NCBI GenBank assembly: GCA_003168295.1
Contig: PMST01000369.1
Coordinates: forward strand, 1 to 13,098
Direction of reading: 5' to 3'
DNA: 13,098 nucleotides
Source: Actinomycetota bacterium
GTDB lineage: Bacteria > Actinomycetota > Actinomycetes > Streptosporangiales > Streptosporangiaceae
How positions within the stretch are numbered: position 1 is the stretch's first letter; the number at the start of each line of letters is the position of its first letter. The notes beneath the pieces were generated by a model. That model was given only the letters and a program-made list of their open reading frames with translations, did no database searches and was not told the DNA's origin. Made by a program: the position numbers and the translations under genes. This document shows, one piece after another, positions 1-5,316 of the stretch.

Positions 1-1
1 C

Positions 2-616
2 ACCCGGATGGAGAACGTCGGCCAGGCCTGCAACTCCAACAAGCGGATGATCGTCATGGACGACATCTACGACGACTTCGTGGCCGCCCTGGTCAACCGG
101 GCCACCGCGATGTCACCGCGCCAGCCCGGCGATGACTCTGCGGGCTCCTACAGCCCGATGGTCTCCCGTAAGGCAGCGGAGAACCTCCTCGCCCAGGTGC
201 AGGATGCGGTCTCCAAGGGCGCGACGCTGCACGTCGGCGGCACGCTCGACGACGGCAAGGGCGCCTACTTCGCCCCGGCCGTGCTCACCGGCGTGACCCC
301 GGAGATGCGGGCGTACCGCGAGGAACTGTTCGGCCCGGTCGCCGTGGTCTACAAGGTCAGCGCCGACGACGAGGCGGTCCAGCTCGCCAACGTGGTGGAC
401 TTCGGCCTCGGCGGTGCGGTCTGGTCGACCGACGAGGAGCGGGCGATCAACGTCGCCGAGCAGCTGGAGGTCGGCATGGCCAACGTCAACACCCCGGCGG
501 GCGAGGGCGCGGACCTGCCGTTCGGCGGCACCAAGCGCTCCGGCTTCGGCCGCGAGCTAGGTCCCCTCGGCATCGACGAATTCGTCAACAAGCGCCTCTT
601 TTACGTCGAGAAGTAG
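2..616 (+). CDS. NAD(P)-dependent aldehyde dehydrogenase, succinate-semialdehyde dehydrogenase type (C-terminal part)
   Basis: The reading frame is open at the left edge, so only about the last 204 residues are visible; the ATG at 8 is internal. It begins at the active-site region: NVGQACNSNKR carries the catalytic cysteine of the aldehyde dehydrogenase superfamily (codon at 29-31). Further on come EELFGPVAVVYKV, FGLGGAVWSTD and PFGGTKRSGFGRELG, the conserved C-terminal motifs of the family. The ending LGIDEFVNKRLFYVEK resembles actinobacterial succinate-semialdehyde dehydrogenases, which oxidise succinate semialdehyde to succinate in the cytoplasm, usually with NADP. Superfamily membership is near certain; the substrate is inferred from similarity and cannot be settled without the N-terminal half. 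The stop TAG is at 614-616, and a short ORF follows in the same frame. Confidence 0.93.
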   Translation, partial: TRMENVGQACNSNKRMIVMDDIYDDFVAALVNRATAMSPRQPGDDSAGSYSPMVSRKAAENLLAQVQDAVSKGATLHVGGTLDDGKGAYFAPAVLTGVTPEMRAYREELFGPVAVVYKVSADDEAVQLANVVDFGLGGAVWSTDEERAINVAEQLEVGMANVNTPAGEGADLPFGGTKRSGFGRELGPLGIDEFVNKRLFYVEK

Positions 617-619
617 CGC

Positions 620-853
620 TTGGCGAGTAACACCCCAGTGTCGCCGCGGGGCGGCGTGCTGCGCCTGGTGTCCGCGCTGCCCGGCATCACCGTCACCCAT
701 GGCACCGTTGACGGCCAGCCCACGCTCACCCTCACCGCCGACACCGGCATCCCGCTGAAGGCCGCCAGCGGCCCGGCCGGCCAGGTCGCCGGCACCGTCA
801 CCTACGCGGTGACCCGGGTCAACCTGGCCAACATCGCCGCCGGCAAGCTCTGA
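620..853 (+). CDS. Short ORF, probable C-terminal remnant of an actinobacterial extracytoplasmic protein
   Basis: A 77-residue frame follows the aldehyde dehydrogenase stop after one codon and lies in the same frame. TTG at 620 is the first possible start; GTG codons further in are alternatives, and none has a clear Shine-Dalgarno. The protein contains ALPGITVTHGTVDGQPTLTL and ends VTRVNLANIAAGKL. From memory this pattern resembles the C-terminal part of the CU044_5270-type proteins that accompany ECF sigma factors in actinomycetes, but the signal peptide, membrane anchor and most of the domain are absent. I therefore think it is a stranded 3' fragment, possibly untranslated. It could instead be a small real gene coupled to the dehydrogenase. 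Codon use is high-GC and coding-like. The family suggestion is weak. Confidence 0.45.
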   Translation: MASNTPVSPRGGVLRLVSALPGITVTHGTVDGQPTLTLTADTGIPLKAASGPAGQVAGTVTYAVTRVNLANIAAGKL

Positions 854-878
854 CCTGCCGGCTGGGAGTTTCGGGGCC

Positions 879-1088
879 TCAAGGGGTGCCGTGCTGCATC
901 CGGCGGGAGTCGTCCTCCACGGCGACCGGGTCGGCGAAGAACAAGTCGGGATACGTGCGGCGCTTGGGCGGCACCGGGCTGCGCGCTGGACCCAGGCGGC
1001 GGGTCATGATGGCAGGCCACCGCGAGCGGGTCACGATGGCGCGGCGCCGCGGCCGGGGCAGCAGCCACCGGAGTGACAGGGCGGTCAT
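879..1088 (-). CDS. Small basic hypothetical protein divergent from the MocR gene (69 aa)
   Basis: On the minus strand an ATG at 1088-1086 is preceded, 11 nt upstream, by a strong Shine-Dalgarno GGAGGAG (about 1100-1106). This site is the reason to take the short frame seriously. The 69-residue product starts MTALSLRWLLPRPRRR, is rich in Arg and Pro in its first two thirds, and ends with an acidic tail, YPDLFFADPVAVEDDSRRMQ. There is no transmembrane segment and no domain I recognise. The start lies about 80 bp from the MocR start, facing away. MocR regulators often control a divergent neighbour, so this could be its target, but that is inference. A longer overlapping frame on the same strand (802-1362) has no comparable start. 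Confidence 0.45.
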   Translation of the reverse strand: MTALSLRWLLPRPRRRAIVTRSRWPAIMTRRLGPARSPVPPKRRTYPDLFFADPVAVEDDSRRMQHGTP

Positions 1089-1154
1089 AATTGGTCGAAC
1101 TCCTCCGGATAGCCGATTCACGGTTATTGACGCTAGGCGGGGTCGGCCCGGGGC

Positions 1155-1160
1155 TACGAT
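1155..1160 (+). promoter_or_regulatory. Candidate -10 element for leaderless MocR gene
   Basis: TACGAT (TANNNT type) lies 8 nt before the ATG at 1169. That would place transcription initiation at or next to the start codon, giving the leaderless mRNA common in actinomycetes. There is no Shine-Dalgarno before this ATG, which agrees. TTGACG at 1127-1132 is too far away (22 nt) to be a standard -35 element. Confidence 0.35.
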
Positions 1161-1168
1161 CCAATGGC

Positions 1169-2602
1169 ATGGCAGCAAGACAGGCCAATTTGGCCTGGGA
1201 GACGCTCCTTGACCTGTCCGCCACCAGGTCCGGCCCGCTGCACATGCGCCTGGCCGCGGCCATCCGGGCGGCGATCCGGGACGGGCGGCTGCCGGTGGGC
1301 GTGGCGCTGCCGCCCAGCCGGATGCTCGCGGCCGACCTGAGCGTCTCACGCTGGACGGTCACCGAGGCCTACGGCCAGCTCGTCACCGAGGGCTACCTGA
1401 CCGGGAAGACCGGTTCGGCGACCCGGGTGACCTGGTCGCCCCGGCCCGGTGACGAGCCCAGGGCCGGTCCCGCCCGCAGGCTCCCGGCGCAGGCCGCCAG
1501 GCCGTCCTCAGCGGCGGGCTTCGACCTGTCTTCGTATCACCCTGACCTGCGGGCCTTCCCCCGCCGCCAGTGGGTGGAGGCGATCCGCGCCGCGGCCGAG
1601 ACCGCGCCGTTCGATCGGCTGTCTTACTCCGAACCGGGCGGTCTGCCCGAGTTGCGCGCGGTCTTGGCCGAGCACCTGAACCGGAGCCGGGGTGCTTCGG
1701 CCGAGCCGGCCACGATCTGCGTCGTCATGGGAGCCGGGCAGGGCATCTCCCGGCTCTGCCGTGCGCTGCTGGCCGATGGGCATACCGCGATTGGCATGGA
1801 GAATCCCGGGTCTCCGCGACTATGGCAGGCCGCGCAGGAGGCGGGCCTGGAACTCGTACCGCTCCCGGTGGACGATGACGGCCTGGTCACCGACGCCCTG
1901 GAGCGGCATCCCGGGCTGCGGGCCGTATGCGTGGGCGCGGCCCGGCAGATAGCACTCGGCTGCCCGCTGGGGCCGCATCGCCGCTCAGCCCTGGCGGACT
2001 GGGCGCGGCGGGTGGACGGGCTGGTCATTGAGGATGACTACCACTCCGAGTTCAGCTACGACCGGCCGGCGCCGCCGGTGCTGCAGGGAACGGCCAGGGA
2101 CCGGGTGGCCCTGCTGGGCTCGATGAGCCAGGTGCTCGGGCCTACGGTCGGCATCGGCTGGGTGGTGGCGCCGCGCCGGTGGGTGCAACCGGTCCGGGCC
2201 GAGCACGAGATCCAGCTGCTCCCGCCCGCGCTCAACCAGCTGGCGCTGGTGCAGCTCATGCAGTCAGGCGCCTATGGCCGGCACCTGCGCGCCTCGCGGC
2301 AGCGGTACCGGGTCCGCCGCAACGCGCTGACCGACGCGCTGCGACGCCACCTGCCCGAGTACCGCGTGCGCGGCGCCGAGGCAGGCGTGCAGCTGCTGCT
2401 CGTGCTGCCGCCCGGCACCGACGTGACCGCGATCCTCAGAGCCGCCGCGCGCCGCGGCATAGAGCTCTGCGACCTGTACGAGATGCAGCTCCAGCCCGAG
2501 CCATTGGACCCGGGGCTCCTGGTCGGCTACGGCAACATTAAGGACACGGTGATCGACGGGGCCGTTGCCGCGCTGGCCGAAGTCATCCGCGCTTTCGGCT
2601 GA
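1169..2602 (+). CDS. MocR/PdxR-type regulator: GntR HTH fused to a degenerate aminotransferase-like domain
   Basis: With ATG 1169 the product is 477 residues, normal for the MocR family; an upstream TTG at 1091 would add 26 unlikely residues. The N-terminal winged helix (about residues 20-88) has the GntR pattern, with LPPSRMLAADLSVSRWTV and AYGQLVTEGYL. A linker leads to a fold-type I aminotransferase-like domain containing IEDDYHSEFSYD, so the family aspartate is kept. The PLP sites are altered. The usual S-K-x-L-x-P motif reads SMSQVLGPTVGIGW: Gln (codon 2129-2131, residue 321) replaces the Schiff-base lysine, and the usual arginine after it is gone. The ENPGY tyrosine is Ser, and the TPSHQFPTG region reads GAARQIALGCPLG. 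It probably binds DNA but not PLP as a covalent aldimine. A divergent small ORF begins 80 bp upstream. The target and ligand are unknown. Confidence 0.9.
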   Translation: MAARQANLAWETLLDLSATRSGPLHMRLAAAIRAAIRDGRLPVGVALPPSRMLAADLSVSRWTVTEAYGQLVTEGYLTGKTGSATRVTWSPRPGDEPRAGPARRLPAQAARPSSAAGFDLSSYHPDLRAFPRRQWVEAIRAAAETAPFDRLSYSEPGGLPELRAVLAEHLNRSRGASAEPATICVVMGAGQGISRLCRALLADGHTAIGMENPGSPRLWQAAQEAGLELVPLPVDDDGLVTDALERHPGLRAVCVGAARQIALGCPLGPHRRSALADWARRVDGLVIEDDYHSEFSYDRPAPPVLQGTARDRVALLGSMSQVLGPTVGIGWVVAPRRWVQPVRAEHEIQLLPPALNQLALVQLMQSGAYGRHLRASRQRYRVRRNALTDALRRHLPEYRVRGAEAGVQLLLVLPPGTDVTAILRAAARRGIELCDLYEMQLQPEPLDPGLLVGYGNIKDTVIDGAVAALAEVIRAFG

Positions 2603-2743
2603 CCCGGAAGCCAGCGTGACGATGACGCCAGGATGCCACCGTAGAACAGCCACGCCTTCGGGTTCCCGAGGCCGGGTGTTCAGCCGACTCCGGACCGGTT
2701 GCCGACCATGATCGCGGGGGTCGTCTCGTGGGCGGGGAACGCC

Positions 2744-2780
2744 GGCCGTTCGGTCAAAGATTTATACATCCCGAACGGAC
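2744..2780. repeat. Palindromic repeat, copy 1
   Basis: GGCCGTTCGG at 2744-2753 and CCGAACGGAC at 2771-2780 form a 10-bp inverted repeat with one mismatch, around a 17-nt AT-rich loop (2754-2770). A near-identical element lies at 7170-7209. It sits 142 bp downstream of the MocR stop, in a 370-bp stretch with no gene, and has no U-tract like a classical terminator. Confidence 0.7.
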
Positions 2781-2842
2781 CGTGGTTTCTCCTCTCGCGC
2801 CCCGTCACGCCGCCCAGCGTGACGACAGCCAATCACCAGTAT

Positions 2843-2863
2843 CCGGTGATGACCTCTCACCGG
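2843..2863. promoter_or_regulatory. Inverted repeat upstream of the FMN reductase gene
   Basis: CCGGTGA (2843-2849) and TCACCGG (2857-2863) form a perfect 7-bp inverted repeat with a 7-nt spacer, about 110 bp before the FMN reductase start. Its size fits a homodimeric regulator site. No matching regulator is evident, and the MocR protein is only one candidate. The rest of 2603-2972, apart from the two dyads, shows nothing I can assign. Confidence 0.4.
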
Positions 2864-2972
2864 CCCGGCGGAAAGCCTGATCCACACGATTCACCCGACG
2901 ACCGGAATATTAACCGGGGTAAAGTCCGCTTTAGCTGGCGCACACCCCCGACCCAACGCAGGAGGAACTCCC

Positions 2973-3551
2973 ATGACCCGGATCGGCATCATCCTCGGCA
3001 GCACCCGCCCCAACCGCAACGGCGAGCAGGTCGCCAGGTGGGTGCAGGACATCGCCTCGCGCCGCAGCGACGCCGAATACGAGCTCGTCGACCTGCGCGA
3101 CTACCCGCTGCCGCACCTGGACGAGCCGCTGCCGCCCTCGATGGGCCAGTACCAGAACGAGCACACCAAGGCATGGGCCGCCACGATCGCCTCGTTCGAC
3201 GGGTACGTCATCGTCACCCCCGAGTACAACCACAGCACCTCCGGAGTGCTGAAGAACGCCATCGACTACCTGTACGCCGAGTGGAACAACAAGGCCGTCG
3301 GCTTCGTCTCCTACGGCAGCGTCGGCGGCGCCCGGGCCGCCGAGCACCTGCGCCTGGTCGCCGGCGAACTGCAGATGGCCGACGTCCGCCAGCAGGTCGC
3401 GCTGTCACTGCTCACCGAGTTCGAGAACTTCACCGTCTTCCGGCCCGGCGACTACAACGCGGCCGCCCTGCACACCCTCCTGGACCAGGTCGTCGCCTGG
3501 AGCAACGCGCTCGCGCCGCTACGCCAGCCGGCCGCCCCCGCCGCCGTCTGA
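2973..3551 (+). CDS. NAD(P)H-dependent FMN reductase family protein
   Basis: This 192-residue flavodoxin-fold protein has the normal length for the NADPH-dependent FMN reductase family (azoreductase and chromate reductase relatives). ATG 2973 is well supported by GGAGGA about 7 nt upstream. The N-terminal beta strand and FMN phosphate loop are ILGSTRPNRNG (residues 7-17). The flavin-contact signature TPEYNHSTSGVLKNAIDYLY is at residues 82-101, followed by SYGSVGGARAAEHLR (113-127), typical of this family. The expected role is cytoplasmic reduction of FMN, quinones, azo compounds or metal ions using NAD(P)H; the true substrate cannot be read from sequence. Its 3' end overlaps the tail of the broken endonuclease V frame on the other strand. 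It appears monocistronic, with a dyad at 2843-2863 as a possible control site. Confidence 0.9.
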   Translation: MTRIGIILGSTRPNRNGEQVARWVQDIASRRSDAEYELVDLRDYPLPHLDEPLPPSMGQYQNEHTKAWAATIASFDGYVIVTPEYNHSTSGVLKNAIDYLYAEWNNKAVGFVSYGSVGGARAAEHLRLVAGELQMADVRQQVALSLLTEFENFTVFRPGDYNAAALHTLLDQVVAWSNALAPLRQPAAPAAV

Positions 3552-3995
3552 CCCGCCGCCACGCCGCGCGTCGGGCCGCCGGTACCGGCCGGCCATGCGC
3601 CGGACCAGGTCCGCCGCGTCGGCCGCGGGCATCCCGGCCGCCGTGATGAACAGCGGGCGGCCCGAGGATCCGCGCACGACCGGCACCGCGTGGGTCGCGG
3701 TGCGGAACCTGGACTTGGCCACCCCGATCACCGGGATGCCGAACTCGGCGTGCGCACGCGCGCCCAGGCCTGGCCGGCCGCCGGAGTCCAGATCGGCGTA
3801 GCCGTCGACCACCAGCAGGCCCAGCCCGCTCAGGCCGTCCAGCACCGCGCGTATCGGCGGCAGTTCGCGCAGTTAGAACTCGCCCGGCCGGTAGGGCGCT
3901 ACCCGGGGGACCACCGCGGTGCGTTCGGCCAGCACGTGCGCGAAGGCGGCATCGGCGGCCAGCACGGCGGCCGCCCGGGCGCCGCCGGTCTCCAT
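3519..3995 (-). pseudogene. nfi: Endonuclease V (deoxyinosine 3' endonuclease), interrupted by a nonsense codon
   Basis: On the minus strand the frame from ATG 3995 reads METGGARAAVLAADAAFA and then VAPYRPGEF. It meets TAA at 3875-3873 and continues LRELPPIRAVLDGL, LLVVDGYADLD, GIPVIGVAKSRFRTATHAVP and PLFITAAGMPAADAADLVRR. These are the conserved blocks of actinobacterial endonuclease V, which cuts DNA near deoxyinosine: the DGY aspartate and the GVAK lysine correspond to catalytic positions. The family sequence around the break is RPGEFYLRELP, so TAA most likely replaced a tyrosine codon. The usual N-terminal strand (DVHY-like, with another catalytic Asp) is also absent, and the C-terminus runs into the end of the convergent FMN reductase gene. 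I call it inactive. A GTG restart at 3845 would give only a 108-residue fragment. Confidence 0.82.
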
Positions 3996-4136
3996 GTCTT
4001 CAGGATGCCCGAACCCGCGCCCGGCATCAGGACCGTGCTCCGGCCGCTGCCTGCACGAGTCCGCAGCGAGTGGTCCAGCAGGTCACGAAGCGTAATTGGT
4101 CCGCGTCGAGCCGTCGTGGCGCTCACCAGCACGTCG

Positions 4137-4955
4137 TTATTTGTGGTCGTTGTTGCGATGGGGGGTGGTGGCAAGCTTCTCGATCGCCGTGGCGAAGGGA
4201 CGGTAGTCGCCGTGTGCGGTGATTCCTTCTGCTTCGTCTTCGGTGAGCGGTCCGACTGCGACCTTCACGACATGGATCCGCACCGCGCCGTCTTCGGTAG
4301 TCAGTTGATAGTCGCTGTCGAGGATGGTGCCATTGGCTAGCGGTCCGCGGGTGGCCCACCGGACGGGTGGGTCGTACACGGTGATGTGGCCGTACAGGTG
4401 CCCGGCAGAGGCACCCCAGTCCTCGTAATGAGCACCTCCGATTCTCGGCTCGAGCACTATCCGGCGGGTCCGGTCACCGCCGTAGGTGTGCGGACGCCAG
4501 TCGTGCATCTGCTGGGTCATCACCTCGAAGGTGCGCTCGACGGAGGCGTTGATCCGCAGGTCGTAGGCGAGCCTGACGGTGCGGATCGGTTCGGTCGCAG
4601 CTGACATGTCGTTGGTTCCTTTCTCGATGGTGCGTTTGAGCGCCAGCAGCTCGGCAGCACCGGCGTCAGCCATCGGCCGGACCCACCGCTCGTACCACTC
4701 GCGCAGCGGGACGGGGTTGAGGTAGTTGACGCGCTCGCGTCCGCGTCGTTCGGCGAGGACGACGCCAGCCTCGACCAGGACGCTGAGGTGCTGCATGACC
4801 GCGAACCGGCTGAGTTCGGGCAGCCCGGCGGCCAGCTCTCCGGTGGTGGCGGGTGCGTTGCGGAGCTGGTCGAGCAGTCGGCGGCGCCACGGGCTGGACA
4901 GCGCGCGCCACAGGTCGGGCTCTGTTCCGGTCGCCATGGACTGAGGCGCAGACAT
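4137..4955 (-). CDS. ArsR-family HTH fused to SRPBCC (AHSA1-like) domain
   Basis: The 272-residue protein begins MSAPQSMATG. Residues about 13-85 form an ArsR winged helix: LWRALSSPWRRRLLDQLR, then the recognition region ELSRFAVMQHLSVLVEAG and the wing LAERRGRERVNYL. After a linker (about 100-120), residues from about 125 form a SRPBCC/START-like domain (YDLRINASVERTFEVM, then GGAHYEDWG and YGHITVYDPPVRW). Such proteins are probably ligand-responsive repressors, often self-regulated; the ligand is unknown. No cysteine pair suggests metal sensing. ATG 4955 lies within a perfect palindrome and would be leaderless; ATG 4937 (codon 7) is the alternative. An internal ATG at 4607 with AAAGGAA 8 nt upstream could start a separate SRPBCC protein. 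The broken endonuclease V gene lies downstream on the same strand. Confidence 0.88.
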   Translation of the reverse strand: MSAPQSMATGTEPDLWRALSSPWRRRLLDQLRNAPATTGELAAGLPELSRFAVMQHLSVLVEAGVVLAERRGRERVNYLNPVPLREWYERWVRPMADAGAAELLALKRTIEKGTNDMSAATEPIRTVRLAYDLRINASVERTFEVMTQQMHDWRPHTYGGDRTRRIVLEPRIGGAHYEDWGASAGHLYGHITVYDPPVRWATRGPLANGTILDSDYQLTTEDGAVRIHVVKVAVGPLTEDEAEGITAHGDYRPFATAIEKLATTPHRNNDHK

Positions 4956-4973
4956 GTGATAAAACTATCACAT
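4954..4973. promoter_or_regulatory. Palindromic operator overlapping the ArsR-SRPBCC start codon
   Basis: ATGTGATA (4954-4961) and TATCACAT (4966-4973) form a perfect 8-bp inverted repeat with a 4-nt spacer. On the minus strand it contains a TANNNT hexamer, TAGTTT (4967-4962), 6 nt before the ATG at 4955, as expected for the -10 box of a leaderless mRNA. A dimeric ArsR protein binding here would block its own transcription and could affect the divergent frame starting at 4996. Confidence 0.7.
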
Positions 4974-4995
4974 ATCCGGGATGAGGAGCAGAGTG

Positions 4996-5221
4996 ATGGG
5001 CGCACAAGACCTCGAGGCTGCCTATCCGATCCCGATCCGGGCGTTGCCACCTCGAGGCGATGCGCGACGCCGGCCATCTTCTCGTCGCGGGTCCGCTTTT
5101 CGACCAGCCCGACCCGCGACTACGCGGCATCTGCATTTACCGAACCGGGAGCAACGCGAAGACAAGCGAATTAATCATCCCGTCGCATTCCTCGACACAG
5201 ACGCACACTATTGATTTGTGA
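4996..5221 (+). pseudogene. YCII-like protein remnant, frameshifted
   Basis: ATG 4996 is preceded by GAGGAG 7 nt upstream, so it looks like a genuine former start, but its frame soon becomes Arg/Pro-rich and ends at 5214. In a second frame, bases 5048-5221 read HLEAMRDAGHLLVAGPLFD, QPDPRLRGICIYRTGS and NAKTSELI. That matches the central part of YCII/YciI-related actinobacterial proteins (REAG-LLAAGPL, LRG-IYR). The usual end of the domain is missing, because the frame degenerates into PSHSSTQTHTIDL. I read this as a gene with intact translation signals whose body has lost sequence and shifted frame. It faces away from the ArsR-SRPBCC gene and shares its palindrome, so it may once have been that regulator's target. 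The family call rests on about 40 residues. Confidence 0.5.
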
Positions 5222-5256
5222 GACGCATGGGTCACTCCCTGCCCGTGACAACCGCC

Positions 5257-5316
5257 GGCTCTGACGGCAGCAGGTGCGACTGGGGATCTAAAGATGCTCA
5301 CTGCCGTCGGCGAGCC
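5257..5316 (-). terminator. Imperfect dyad at the end of the membrane protein gene
   Basis: GGCTC...GACGGCAG (5257-5270) can pair with CTGCCGTC...GAGCC (5301-5316) across a 30-nt loop containing the stop codon of the minus-strand membrane protein. There is no U-tract, so termination is only a guess. Confidence 0.25.

Noticed and set aside
1127..1160. TTGACG and TACGAT as a -35/-10 promoter pair
   Set aside because: The spacing is 22 nt, too long for a standard sigma-70 type promoter; only the -10 hexamer was kept.
802..1362. Long minus-strand frame of 186 residues across the start of the MocR gene
   Set aside because: It overlaps the MocR helix-turn-helix region antiparallel and is a product of GC bias; only the separate 69-residue frame at 879-1088 has a good ribosome site.
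2610..2637. Possible terminator hairpin after the MocR gene (CCAGCGT...ACGCCAGG)
   Set aside because: Only four consecutive pairs form; too weak.
2699..3646. Open frame of 315 residues over the FMN reductase gene
   Set aside because: It is an Arg/Pro-rich out-of-frame shadow of the well-supported reductase.
3690..4340. Plus-strand frame of 216 residues
   Set aside because: It runs antisense to endonuclease V and SRPBCC coding sequence, which match known families.
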